A stretch of DNA of 64,000 bases from Riemerella anatipestifer_E (GCF_009932355.1 NZ_LEKU01000023.1:1-64000), one strand, 5' to 3'; shown: positions 24,160-32,166, counted from the first letter of the stretch. The notes: generated by a model from the letters alone, not told the origin. A program made the numbers and translations.

Positions 24160-24189
24160 CAAATATATGTAAAATTTATTATCTGACAA
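24160..24189 (-). promoter_or_regulatory. Main promoter of rpsA
   Basis: A -7 box TATATTTG at 24160-24167 is preceded on the minus strand by TTG at 24187-24189 with 19 bases between them, which fits the Bacteroidota promoter pattern. Transcripts from here would have a leader of about 120 bases, room for autoregulation by S1. Confidence 0.6.
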
Positions 24190-24256
24190 TATGATTTTTA
24201 GACTTTTAAATCAAAATTATTATCAGGTATAATATTTAAAGTAAGTTTTATAAATT

Positions 24257-25648
24257 TTACTTTCCAATACAGAATTTTCCAAAGATATTGCCTAGCACTT
24301 CGTCATTGGTAAACTCTCCAGAAATTTCACCTAGATGCTCCATAGCAGCACGGAGTTCGTAGGCTAAAAGTTCAGTAGAAATTCTATTTGTGATGGCTTC
24401 CTCCACTTTTTGTACCGAAAGAAGCGATTTTTGTAATGCTTCTTGATGACGCTGATTGGTAATAATGGTGCTTTCAGAAGTTTTTAATTCCTCTATATAA
24501 GATACCAGTTCATTTTTTAAAATTTCTATATTCTTGCCTTCCTTAGCCGAAATTCCCAAAATGGTTTGAGTAAAATTAGGAACGAGAGCCTCTTTTAACT
24601 GTTTCCAAAAATCATTGATTTCTGCCTCGTTACTAGAGTCTATTTTGTTTTGGAGTAAAATAACCTTAAGGTCAGGACGCTCCAAAGAGGTAATAAAGTT
24701 TATAATTTCGTCAGGAGAACTGTCTTTTATATCAAATAAATACAATAGAATATCTGCTGTATTTATTTTTTCTTTAGCCTTTTCTACACCTATGCTCTCT
24801 ACTCTATCGGCGGTATCTCTAATTCCTGCAGTATCTATAAATCTAAAAGCGTGTCCACCAATATGCAGTACTTCTTCTATGGTGTCTCTAGTAGTTCCTG
24901 CAATATCAGAAACGATGGCTCTTTCCTCTTTTAGTAAAGAGTTTAGCAAAGTAGATTTCCCTGCGTTAGGCTTACCAATGATAGCTACTTGAACTCCATT
25001 TTTAACGGCATTTCCGTATTGGAAACTTTCTAATAAGCCACCAAGTTTAGACTTTAGTTTTTGTAATAATTGAGTCAATTCAGTTCGGTCAGCAAATTCT
25101 ACATCTTCTTCAGCAAAATCAAGCTCAAGTTCTATAAGAGAAGTGAAATTAAGTAAATCGTTCCGTAAAATAGAAATTTCATTAGAAATACCACCTTTTA
25201 ATTGATTAAGAGCTACTTTTCTTGCTGCCTCACTTTCGGAGGCTATAAGGTCTGCTATAGACTCGGCTTGGGAAAGGTCTATCCTACCATTCATAAAGGC
25301 TCTCATACTGAATTCCCCAGCCTTAGCCATTCTGCAACCGTTGGCTATCAATAAATCTAAAATCCTTTTACCAATGAAAGGCGACCCATGAAACGAAATC
25401 TCTACGGAATCCTCTGTGGTAAAGCTTTTCGGAGCTTTAAAAACGCTTATCATGACTTCATCTATCACTTCCTCGCCTTGAACGATAAATCCGTAATGAA
25501 GCGTGTGAGAGTCAACTTTAGTTAAATCTTTCCCTTTAAAAATAGTATTTGTAATGTTAATAGAGTTATCTCCCGAAACTCTAATAATGCCTATAGCTCC
25601 TACTCCATTGGCTGTAGCTAGTGCACAAATGGTATCTTGCTGATTCAT
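24257..25648 (-). CDS. mnmE: tRNA modification GTPase
   Basis: MnmE works with MnmG to install carboxymethylaminomethyl groups on U34 of certain tRNAs. The 463-residue product has the N-terminal formyl-THF-binding domain, a central helical domain and an inserted G domain with the P-loop GKPNAGKST, switch DTAG and the NKID-type base loop (QNKID). It ends in the obligatory CIGK. I moved the start to Met at 25648 (MNQQDTICAL), which matches the family start; the extra 27 upstream codons overlap the Crp/Fnr gene and contain a -7 box. Confidence 0.97.
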   Translation of the reverse strand: MNQQDTICALATANGVGAIGIIRVSGDNSINITNTIFKGKDLTKVDSHTLHYGFIVQGEEVIDEVMISVFKAPKSFTTEDSVEISFHGSPFIGKRILDLLIANGCRMAKAGEFSMRAFMNGRIDLSQAESIADLIASESEAARKVALNQLKGGISNEISILRNDLLNFTSLIELELDFAEEDVEFADRTELTQLLQKLKSKLGGLLESFQYGNAVKNGVQVAIIGKPNAGKSTLLNSLLKEERAIVSDIAGTTRDTIEEVLHIGGHAFRFIDTAGIRDTADRVESIGVEKAKEKINTADILLYLFDIKDSSPDEIINFITSLERPDLKVILLQNKIDSSNEAEINDFWKQLKEALVPNFTQTILGISAKEGKNIEILKNELVSYIEELKTSESTIITNQRHQEALQKSLLSVQKVEEAITNRISTELLAYELRAAMEHLGEISGEFTNDEVLGNIFGKFCIGK

Positions 25649-25652
25649 TCCG

Positions 25653-25660
25653 CAAATATA
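25653..25660 (-). promoter_or_regulatory. -7 box four bases before mnmE
   Basis: Minus-strand TATATTTG matches TAnnTTTG and stands 4 bases before the mnmE ATG, so transcription would begin at or beside the start codon. No -33 TTG at the usual distance was found. Confidence 0.4.
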
Positions 25661-25706
25661 AGACTTAGAAAAATAATTCGGTTTTCTAAAGAAAGTTATC
25701 TTTAGA

Positions 25707-26291
25707 TTAAAGTTTCCCTTTTTCTGCAATATTCTTTCTAACTCTGCTTAAACTTTCTGGGGTAATCCCTAAATAGGAAGCCACCATCCATTGTGGTACT
25801 CGTTGCAAAATATCGGGATACATTTTTATGAAATCTAAGTATCTTTCTTCGGCTGTTGCACCCAATAAAGAATTAACTCTGTTTTGTAAATTTCTGATGT
25901 GTTTTTGCAATAACATCTCTTGTGATGCGGCTGTTTGTGGAAACTTTTCTATTATTTGAGCAAAAAATGAAGGTTTTAGTAATAAGACTTGGCTATCTTC
26001 TACTGCCTCTATATAGAATTTAGATTTTTCATCAAAGAATAAACTGTTTCTATCCGAAAGCAACCATTTTTCTGGAGCAAACTGAATGATGTGTTCTTTA
26101 CCTTGGGCATCTATGGAATACATTCTTAAAAGTCCGTTTTCTACGAAAACAGCCCATTTAGCCACCTCGCCTTCTCTTAATAAAAAGGTGTTTTTTTTAA
26201 TATTTTTTATTTCGTATTCATTCTTACAAAAATCAAGACAAGTATCTGGTAAGTCTAAAATTTCTGACAAATGGTTTTCAAAGTTTATCAT
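25707..26291 (-). CDS. Crp/Fnr-family transcription regulator
   Basis: A protein of 194 residues with an N-terminal cyclic-nucleotide-binding-type beta roll (residues 30-115, with REGEVAKWAVFVENGLLRMY) and a C-terminal winged helix. The recognition helix reads SYLGITPESLSRVRK at 171-185. The conserved cAMP-contact residues and the FNR cysteine cluster are not evident, so the signal is unknown. Similar single-gene regulators in Flavobacteriia respond to redox or stress. It lies upstream of mnmE on the same strand, separated by 58 bases. Confidence 0.85.
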   Translation of the reverse strand: MINFENHLSEILDLPDTCLDFCKNEYEIKNIKKNTFLLREGEVAKWAVFVENGLLRMYSIDAQGKEHIIQFAPEKWLLSDRNSLFFDEKSKFYIEAVEDSQVLLLKPSFFAQIIEKFPQTAASQEMLLQKHIRNLQNRVNSLLGATAEERYLDFIKMYPDILQRVPQWMVASYLGITPESLSRVRKNIAEKGKL

Positions 26292-26370
26292 ATTTGATAT
26301 TTACAATAACGGGTAGTTAAATAATTTCAACTTTAAAACTATTCAACTGTCTTTTATTTCATTATGATTT

Positions 26371-26514
26371 TTATGGCTTTAAAATTTTACCGCCATCTTC
26401 CAAACCATTTTGAAATGCCGTTTTGCTTTCATTCCAATCGCAAACAGTTTCAACTATCAACATGGTTAAGATTCCTGCTATGAAAAACATAACTTCCCTT
26501 TTAGTAATTTTCAT
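26371..26514 (-). CDS. Small membrane protein, 47 residues
   Basis: The frame encodes MKITKREVMFFIAGIL, the start of a single hydrophobic span up to about residue 22, then an acidic tail with DWNESKTAFQNG. Short proteins of this pattern (Lys/Arg-rich start, one span, then an Asp-Trp step) occur in many Chryseobacterium-type genomes. Function unknown. It faces the same way as the second small gene that starts at 26741, and the Crp/Fnr gene lies 79 bases downstream. Confidence 0.55.
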   Translation of the reverse strand: MKITKREVMFFIAGILTMLIVETVCDWNESKTAFQNGLEDGGKILKP

Positions 26515-26594
26515 TTTATTTATGGTTTAGGTTTATTTCAAAATTCAAAGTTGTTTTGCAGTATAACTTAGTTTAAAGAAATCTTATACAGAAT

Positions 26595-26741
26595 TTAATT
26601 ATTCACACACCCCTTTAAAGCATCCGCACCGAAATAAAATACAGCTAACCAAACCAACCCCTTTGCGGTAAAGAAGATTAGTCCTCCCCAACCTACTCGT
26701 TTAAGCCATTTTTTAAATTTAGAATCAGAAGTGTTATTCAT
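26595..26741 (-). CDS. Small membrane protein, 48 residues
   Basis: It starts MNNTSDSKFKKWLKRVG, continues with a hydrophobic span containing LIFFTAKGLVWLAVFYFG, and ends ADALKGCVNN. The charged start and the sequence KGLVWLAVFYF are shared by small proteins of related genera as far as I recall, which supports a real gene. With its neighbour at 26371 it may form a two-gene unit. Function unknown. Confidence 0.55.
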   Translation of the reverse strand: MNNTSDSKFKKWLKRVGWGGLIFFTAKGLVWLAVFYFGADALKGCVNN

Positions 26742-26837
26742 TGTGATGATATTTTTAGCAAAAATAACTATTTATTTTGATTTAATCTCGCTTTACATTT
26801 AAGCCATAAATATGATGAAATGTTTAATCAAAATCCG

Positions 26838-26845
26838 TAATTTTG
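26838..26845 (+). promoter_or_regulatory. -7 box of the aminotransferase gene
   Basis: TAATTTTG matches TAnnTTTG, 19 bases before the ATG at 26865. Confidence 0.45.
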
Positions 26846-26864
26846 TTGCTAATAAAAATATACT

Positions 26865-28061
26865 ATGAGCAAATTATCTAAACGCGTTGAGAGACTGAGC
26901 TATTCCCAAACCTTTGTAATGTCTAATAAAGCCCGTGCTATGAAAGCGGAAGGTATAGATGTTATTAGTATGACTTTGGGTGAACCAGATTTTGATGTTC
27001 CTGAAAAAATAAAATTAGCTGCTAAGAAAGCTATTGACGATAATTATAGTCATTACTCTCCTATAACAGGATTTCTTGAACTTAGACAAGCTATTTGTAA
27101 TAAGTTAAAAAGAGATAATAATTTGGACTACTCTCCAAGTCAAATTTGTGTTTCTACGGGAGCTAAACAGTCCATTTCTAATGTATTAGCAGCGCTTATA
27201 GACGACGAAGATGAAGTCATTTTGCCTTCGCCATATTGGGTAAGCTACGACGAAATGGTAAGAATGATGGGCGGAAATTCCGTTTTTATAGAAACTTCTA
27301 TAGAAACTGATTTTAAGGTAACTCCTAAACAAATAGAAGCCGCTATTACCCCAAAGACTAAAGCGATTTTATTTAGTTCGCCTTGTAATCCTTCTGGAAG
27401 TTTTTATACCTATGAAGAATTGGAAGCTATCGCTAATACTTTAGCCAAATATCCAGAGGTTGTGATAATTTCTGACGAAATTTATGAGTTTTTAAATTAC
27501 GAAGGTAAACATACTTCTATTGCCCAGTTTCCACAAGTGTTTAATCAGACGGTTGTCATCAATGGAGTTTCTAAGGCTTATGCTATGACAGGATGGAGAA
27601 TAGGCTACTCTGCTGCTCCGCAGTGGTTGGCATCTGCTTGCGACAAAATACAAGGGCAAGTAACTTCTGGGGCTAATACCATTGCACAAATCGCTTCTAT
27701 TACGGCATTAGAAATGCAGCCATCGGAATTGCAGCCGATGATAGATAAGTTTAAAGAAAGAAGAAATCTAGCTCATCAACTTATATCCGAAATACCAGGT
27801 TTTAAATGTAATCTGCCTAAAGGTGCATTCTATCTTTTCCCTGATGTTTCTCACTATTTTGGAAAAACCTTGGGAAATACCATCATTAACAACTCTGACG
27901 ATTTTGCGATGTTTCTTTTAGAAAAAGCTCATGTGGCTACTGTTGGAGGTGTATCATTCGGAGATACCAATTGTATTCGCTTATCTTATGCCACTTCCGA
28001 TGAACAGATAATTGAAGCGATGAAGCGTATCAAAGAAACTTTAGCTAAATATAATGTTTAA
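26865..28061 (+). CDS. Class I PLP-dependent aminotransferase (aspartate type)
   Basis: An aminotransferase of 398 residues, subgroup I-gamma by its overall sequence. The PLP Lys is Lys237 in VSKAYAMTGWRIG, the phosphate-binding Arg lies in the same segment, and the substrate Arg is in NCIRLSYAT near the C-terminus. The motif SSPCNPSG contains the Asn that holds the cofactor ring. Aspartate with 2-oxoglutarate is the likely substrate pair, but prephenate or other amino donors are also possible in this subgroup. It stands alone between small membrane genes and the peroxiredoxin cassette. Confidence 0.9.
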   Translation: MSKLSKRVERLSYSQTFVMSNKARAMKAEGIDVISMTLGEPDFDVPEKIKLAAKKAIDDNYSHYSPITGFLELRQAICNKLKRDNNLDYSPSQICVSTGAKQSISNVLAALIDDEDEVILPSPYWVSYDEMVRMMGGNSVFIETSIETDFKVTPKQIEAAITPKTKAILFSSPCNPSGSFYTYEELEAIANTLAKYPEVVIISDEIYEFLNYEGKHTSIAQFPQVFNQTVVINGVSKAYAMTGWRIGYSAAPQWLASACDKIQGQVTSGANTIAQIASITALEMQPSELQPMIDKFKERRNLAHQLISEIPGFKCNLPKGAFYLFPDVSHYFGKTLGNTIINNSDDFAMFLLEKAHVATVGGVSFGDTNCIRLSYATSDEQIIEAMKRIKETLAKYNV

Positions 28062-28079
28062 CTCATAAATTCTTTTTAG

Positions 28080-28100
28080 TTGATAGATATTAACTATCAA
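28080..28100 (+). promoter_or_regulatory. OxyR-like operator before the peroxiredoxin gene
   Basis: The palindrome TTGATAG-N7-CTATCAA contains ATAG-N7-CTAT with T and A at the inner positions of the OxyR half-site consensus. It lies about 30 bases before the -7 box and 79 bases before the peroxiredoxin start. A second half-site is not clear: ATAG recurs 5 bases further on, but without its CTAT partner. Confidence 0.5.
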
Positions 28101-28130
28101 TAATAGTGTAATTCATTAACTGAATCTTTT

Positions 28131-28138
28131 TATCTTTG
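28131..28138 (+). promoter_or_regulatory. -7 box of the peroxiredoxin cassette
   Basis: TATCTTTG matches TAnnTTTG, 40 bases before the ATG at 28179, and lies just downstream of the OxyR-like palindrome. Confidence 0.55.
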
Positions 28139-28178
28139 TAAAAGAAAATTTTAAATAACTCAAAAAAATATAAATAAT

Positions 28179-28811
28179 ATGTCATTAGTAGGAAGACCTT
28201 TCCCAAACATTACAGTAGATGCAATATCTGAAATGGGAGATAATCTAAGAATTAACGTTCTAGAAGAAGCAACAAAAAACCAACAAAAAGTATTGTTATT
28301 TTGGTATCCAAAGGATTTTACTTTTGTTTGTCCAACGGAATTACACGCTTTTCAAGAAGCTCTAGGCGAGTTTGAAAAGAGAAATACTAAAGTAATCGGT
28401 GCTTCTTGTGATACTAACGAAGTACACTTCGCTTGGTTAAACACACCTAAAGATAATGGTGGTATTGAGGGCGTTACTTACCCAATCTTAGCAGATACTC
28501 ACAGACAGCTAGCTAATGCTTTAGGAATTGTAGATCAAGACTTTGATTATGATGAAGAAGGAAACGAAATTCTTTCAGGTTCAAATGTAACTTACAGAGC
28601 TACTTATCTGATAGATGAAACAGGAAAAATTTTCCACGAAGCAGTAAACGATATGCCTTTGGGTAGAAATGTAAAAGAGTTTTTAAGACTTATAGATGCC
28701 TACACTCATGTACAGAAGCACGGTGAAGTTTGCCCTGCTAACTGGGAAGAAGGTAAAGAGGCTATGCATGCTGATAGAAAATCAACCGCAGAATATTTAG
28801 CAAAACACTAA
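28179..28811 (+). CDS. ahpC: Typical 2-Cys peroxiredoxin (AhpC/Prx1 type)
   Basis: This enzyme reduces hydrogen peroxide and organic peroxides. The peroxidatic Cys51 is in FVCPTE and the resolving Cys185 in EVCPANW, the usual pattern of 2-Cys peroxiredoxins. The length of 210 residues is normal. No AhpF gene is nearby; the next gene is a thioredoxin-fold protein, which suggests that it, not AhpF, is the reductant. The gene sits behind an OxyR-like palindrome, so peroxide induction is likely. A hairpin directly after the gene may lower the level of the two downstream genes. Confidence 0.93.
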   Translation: MSLVGRPFPNITVDAISEMGDNLRINVLEEATKNQQKVLLFWYPKDFTFVCPTELHAFQEALGEFEKRNTKVIGASCDTNEVHFAWLNTPKDNGGIEGVTYPILADTHRQLANALGIVDQDFDYDEEGNEILSGSNVTYRATYLIDETGKIFHEAVNDMPLGRNVKEFLRLIDAYTHVQKHGEVCPANWEEGKEAMHADRKSTAEYLAKH

Positions 28812-28826
28812 AAATAGTAATTTATA

Positions 28827-28862
28827 AAAAGAGGTTTGATTTTTTTCTCAGACCTCTTTTTT
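28827..28862 (+). terminator. Terminator or attenuator after the peroxiredoxin gene
   Basis: A 13-base stem with one G-T pair (arms 28827-28839 and 28848-28860) and an eight-base T-rich loop. It is followed by TTT and then the thioredoxin gene 29 bases later, so partial read-through is plausible. Confidence 0.75.
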
Positions 28863-28890
28863 AATACTTTTAACTTAAAAATACAATACA

Positions 28891-29199
28891 ATGTATCAAG
28901 AATTAACAGAAGATCAACTTCAACAAATAGTAAACGAGAATGAAAAAGTAATGGTACAATACGGTGCTTCATGGTGTGGTAACTGCCGTATAATGAAACC
29001 TAAGTTTAAAAAATTAGCTTCGGAAAATGAAGATATACCATTCTACTATGTAGATGCGGAGAAACTTCCTGAAAGCCGTAAACTTGCTAAAGTAGATAAT
29101 CTACCTACTTTTGCCGCTTTTAAAAATGGAGCATTGGTAAACCAAGTGCAAACCAATCAAGCTGAAAGTCTTAACAATTTGTTTAACGAAATTAAATAA
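28891..29199 (+). CDS. Thioredoxin-family protein with WCGNC active site
   Basis: A thioredoxin-fold protein of 102 residues. The redox motif is WCGNC at 28-32 (Cys29 and Cys32), where ordinary thioredoxins have WCGPC. The cis-Pro loop reads NLPTFAAF. No signal peptide is present, so it acts in the cytosol. It lies between the peroxiredoxin and DUF6952 genes, an arrangement repeated across Flavobacteriia, and is the best candidate for the electron donor to the peroxiredoxin. The Asn in place of Pro would change its redox potential, but by how much cannot be read from sequence. Confidence 0.88.
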   Translation: MYQELTEDQLQQIVNENEKVMVQYGASWCGNCRIMKPKFKKLASENEDIPFYYVDAEKLPESRKLAKVDNLPTFAAFKNGALVNQVQTNQAESLNNLFNEIK

Positions 29200-29202
29200 G
29201 CA

Positions 29203-29451
29203 ATGAAATTACCAATTATAAGACAATTCTATCAAAATAATACTGCCGAAAATCTAGCAGCAACGCTAGAGGTTTTAGAATCTTATACCGAGTTTAGGGG
29301 CGTATCCGAAGAAGAAATGAACTTAATCGGCGAAATGATAACTAATATCTGTGGAGCTATGGAAGTACATCATAATGTACAAGAAGGAATGGCCGAAAAA
29401 GACGCCCTCAACAGCTTTGCACAAAAAGTAATGGGGTCTATAGATAGATAA
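29203..29451 (+). CDS. DUF6952 family protein
   Basis: A small helical protein of 82 residues that starts 3 bases after the thioredoxin stop. It begins MKLPIIRQFYQNN and contains the conserved stretch GEMITNICGAMEVH. No catalytic motif is apparent; the single Cys50 in NICGAME could take part in redox chemistry or bind a metal. Its constant position after peroxiredoxin and thioredoxin genes suggests a role in peroxide defence, which is inference from context. Confidence 0.75.
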   Translation: MKLPIIRQFYQNNTAENLAATLEVLESYTEFRGVSEEEMNLIGEMITNICGAMEVHHNVQEGMAEKDALNSFAQKVMGSIDR

Positions 29452-29463
29452 AATTAAAAACAT

Positions 29464-29499
29464 AAAAAAGGGACGCTCAAATGTGAGTATCCCTTTTTT
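29464..29499. terminator. Terminator between DUF6952 and the DEAD-box helicase
   Basis: A hairpin with AAAAAGGGA on one side and TCCCTTTTTT on the other, one internal mismatch and a four-base loop. Convergent genes end on both sides, and either direction has a U-run. Confidence 0.75.
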
Positions 29500-29506
29500 A
29501 TTTTTC

Positions 29507-31171
29507 CTAGTTAGCTACTTCGGCTCTCATTTCTTTACCTTTAAATTTCATAGAAGAAATGTTGTTAAGGATTTCATTCTTGAATGATTTCTCTACTTCA
29601 AAGAAAGTAAACTTATCCAAAATTTCAATATCCCCAATATCAGCTCTTTTTTTAGATTTTTTAGTTGATTTGTTAATAATATCCAACATATCTACTTTCT
29701 TTAATTGGTCTCTTTTGCCTAAATTAAAGAAAAATCTCACCATGTCAGAATTAGATTTTTTACTTTTCCTTCCTCCTCTGTCTCTACTTCTTTCTCCCTT
29801 ATCTCGTCTTCCCTCTCTACGACTTTCCTTGATATCACCTTCTTTTTTTAGTTTTTGGTCTGATAAGTCGTTCCTATTTTTATAGTATAAAGCTAAATCT
29901 CTCAACTGAAATTGTAACAACTGATGCACCAATTCCTCTTTTGAAAACTGCGATAAATCAGGAATAAGACTATCATCAAAATCAAAATAAGTTTCATGTT
30001 CTGTAAACAAATGCTCAAATACTCCTGCTACTTGAGCTTTAATGATATCTTCTCCTTTAGGGATTGGTTTTTCTTTAAGTTCTATTTGTGTTTGAACTTT
30101 AATGTGCTTCAGCTTTCTTGTTTCTTCAGGCTTTATAAGAGCCATAGAAATACCATCTTTCCCTGCACGTCCTGTTCTACCACTTCTATGAACAAAAACT
30201 TCTGGGTCATCAGGTAAAGAGTAGTGAATCACATGAGTAAGTGAATCTACATCTAACCCTCTAGCCGCTACATCTGTAGCTACTAAAATATCAATATTTT
30301 TAAGTCTAAACTTAAGCATCACTGTATCTCTCTGTGCTTGTGATAAATCTCCATGTAAAGCATCAGCGGCATAGCCATTCTGCATTAGATAGTCAGCGAC
30401 CTCTTTAGCTTCCATTCTAGTACGACAGAAAATAATGGAATATTGATTAGGATTAGCATCTATAAGGCGCTTAAGTGCTTCTTTCTTCTGTCTATAATTT
30501 ACCACATAATATTCGTGGCTAATATTCTTCTTAACAGCATTGATAGAACCTACAGAAATACGGTGAGGGTTGGTAAGATAACTTTTAGAAATCCTTTCAA
30601 CCTCTTTATTCATCGTAGCTGAAAAGAGTAAAGTTTGTTTAGTTTCTGGTGTTTCACTTAGAATGGTTTCTAAATCGTCTTTAAAGCCCATAGAAAGCAT
30701 CTCATCCGCTTCATCTAATACCAACCAATGGATACTTGAAAAATCTAATGCCTTTCTGTTAATTAAGTCTATCACTCTACCTGGTGTTCCTACAATAATC
30801 TGAGGCTTATCTCTAAGGCTACGAATTTGGTCTGTAATACTACTACCACCGTAAACTGCTACAGATTTAATATTAGGTTGATATTTGGAGTAATTTTTTA
30901 TGTCTTTTGCTATTTGTAAGCAAAGCTCTCTAGTAGGACAAAGTACCAAAAGTTGGATTTTTCTACTAGTGTCATCTATCATATCTAAGATAGGTAATGA
31001 AAACGCTGCTGTCTTCCCTGTTCCTGTTTGCGCTAGTGCTATCAGATCTCTAACATCTGATAAAATAAAAGGAATACTTTGTTTTTGGATCTCCGTAGGA
31101 GTTTCAAACCCCATTTCGCCAACTGCCTTAAGAATTTCAGGACTTAAATTGGACTCGCTAAATAAATTCAT
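29507..31171 (-). CDS. DEAD-box ATP-dependent RNA helicase
   Basis: A helicase of 554 residues. Motif I is AQTGTGKT at 47-54, motif II is DEAD at 153-156, motif III is SAT at 184-186, and motif VI is HRSGRTGRAG. After the two RecA-like domains there is a strongly basic linker rich in Arg, Gly and Lys and then a C-terminal DbpA-type RNA-binding fold ending MRAEVAN. The layout is that of CsdA/DeaD-type helicases, which help ribosome assembly and cold adaptation. It stands alone with its own promoter. Confidence 0.93.
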   Translation of the reverse strand: MNLFSESNLSPEILKAVGEMGFETPTEIQKQSIPFILSDVRDLIALAQTGTGKTAAFSLPILDMIDDTSRKIQLLVLCPTRELCLQIAKDIKNYSKYQPNIKSVAVYGGSSITDQIRSLRDKPQIIVGTPGRVIDLINRKALDFSSIHWLVLDEADEMLSMGFKDDLETILSETPETKQTLLFSATMNKEVERISKSYLTNPHRISVGSINAVKKNISHEYYVVNYRQKKEALKRLIDANPNQYSIIFCRTRMEAKEVADYLMQNGYAADALHGDLSQAQRDTVMLKFRLKNIDILVATDVAARGLDVDSLTHVIHYSLPDDPEVFVHRSGRTGRAGKDGISMALIKPEETRKLKHIKVQTQIELKEKPIPKGEDIIKAQVAGVFEHLFTEHETYFDFDDSLIPDLSQFSKEELVHQLLQFQLRDLALYYKNRNDLSDQKLKKEGDIKESRREGRRDKGERSRDRGGRKSKKSNSDMVRFFFNLGKRDQLKKVDMLDIINKSTKKSKKRADIGDIEILDKFTFFEVEKSFKNEILNNISSMKFKGKEMRAEVAN

Positions 31172-31191
31172 TAAATATTATAAAATTTCTG

Positions 31192-31199
31192 CAAAGATA
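31192..31199 (-). promoter_or_regulatory. -7 box of the DEAD-box helicase gene
   Basis: Minus-strand TATCTTTG matches TAnnTTTG, 20 bases before the start at 31171. Confidence 0.5.
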
Positions 31200-31278
31200 C
31201 GGATTTTTTATTTGATACTTAATTCTAATATTCAGTCTAAGTTTGAATAAATAAGACTTACCCTTCAATAAAAATAGA

Positions 31279-31785
31279 TTATATCAATCTATTGATACTC
31301 TTAGCAGTTTGTTTTCGTTGGTAATCGTCTAGGAATGTTCTTAACTGCCTAATAACTAGCGGTGCTACATAAACAAGAAATAAACCTATAGCTCTCTTCT
31401 TCCAATTAGGGTTTTTAAGATTATTTTTAGCATAGTTGCTGACTGTACCTACTAAGCCAACTTTGAGAAAGCCATCTACTACACTCTCCCCTAATCCTTC
31501 ATTTTTTAATGTTAAAAGTGAAGAGTCTGAGTTTCTATTAGATACTCTATTTTTAATTTCTTTGGTTACCTCTTTTACAATATTACCTGTATTTATAGAA
31601 ATTTTGTTAGCGCCACTTTCATTACTTTTCTCCTCTATAAACTTATCAGTAAATCCTTTAGTTATTAAACTCAAAGAACTTTTAGGTTTTTTGAAGGTAA
31701 TTACTTTTTCCATATCAGAAATTTCATTTTTCAACAAAGATTTTTGAGCCCTTAATTCGGAAAGACTTCTATATTTAGTACCCAT
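31279..31785 (-). CDS. Hypothetical protein of the YtxH/holin-like cassette
   Basis: A protein of 168 residues that I do not recognise. Residues 10-30 are a short charged helix. Residues 35-110 are polar and probably disordered. Residues 130-150 form one hydrophobic segment (AIGLFLVYVAPLVIRQL) near a basic C-terminus. It begins one base after the stop of the holin-like gene, so the two are translated from one message. The setting suggests an envelope role. Confidence 0.6.
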   Translation of the reverse strand: MGTKYRSLSELRAQKSLLKNEISDMEKVITFKKPKSSLSLITKGFTDKFIEEKSNESGANKISINTGNIVKEVTKEIKNRVSNRNSDSSLLTLKNEGLGESVVDGFLKVGLVGTVSNYAKNNLKNPNWKKRAIGLFLVYVAPLVIRQLRTFLDDYQRKQTAKSINRLI

Positions 31786-31786
31786 A

Positions 31787-32098
31787 TTATTTGTTTATAG
31801 ATTTTATAATTATATTAGCAATCCCCTCTTTTATAGAATTTTTGAGTAGTAAAAGTAGAATTATTAAAAATAAGTAAATCCCAGAGATTATTAGAAAACC
31901 ATAAGCCATATTTTGTATATAATAGCCTATTAGTATAGCCAATCCTATATTGAGAAATATAAATAAAAATAAGAAGAAAATACTTAAAATAACTAAGAAA
32001 GCTATATTACCTGCTTTAATAGACATTTTTTCGGTAGCTTCCATTTTTATTAAATCAAGCCTTTTTTGTGCGTAATTCTTAAAGAAGTTTATCATCAA
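31787..32098 (-). CDS. Holin-X-like small membrane protein
   Basis: A protein of 103 residues with an amphipathic N-terminal helix (KNYAQKRLDLIKMEATEK) and two strongly hydrophobic spans at about 30-55 and 62-88. This is the profile of the phage holin superfamily III / Holin-X group, which in free-living bacteria is not linked to phage but found with YtxH genes. Function unknown; envelope stress is often assumed. No phage genes lie nearby. Confidence 0.7.
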   Translation of the reverse strand: MMINFFKNYAQKRLDLIKMEATEKMSIKAGNIAFLVILSIFFLFLFIFLNIGLAILIGYYIQNMAYGFLIISGIYLFLIILLLLLKNSIKEGIANIIIKSINK

Positions 32099-32122
32099 TC
32101 TTATTTTTGTCTAATTTTTATG

Positions 32123-32152
32123 AAAAAGGAACTGTATTTCAAGTTCCTTTTT
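32123..32152 (-). terminator. Terminator after the YtxH gene
   Basis: Perfect 11-base arms at 32123-32133 and 32142-32152 with an eight-base loop. It lies between the YtxH gene and the holin-like gene, so it may uncouple or attenuate them. Confidence 0.75.
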
Positions 32153-32166
32153 TATTTGTGTATTTT

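Noticed and set aside
25649..25729. Longer start for mnmE overlapping the Crp/Fnr gene
   Set aside because: The extra 27 codons are not family-like and contain a -7 box; the family start is at 25648.
31787..32098. Prophage remnant suggested by a holin-like protein
   Set aside because: No other phage genes are near, and the holin-like family with YtxH is common on chromosomes.
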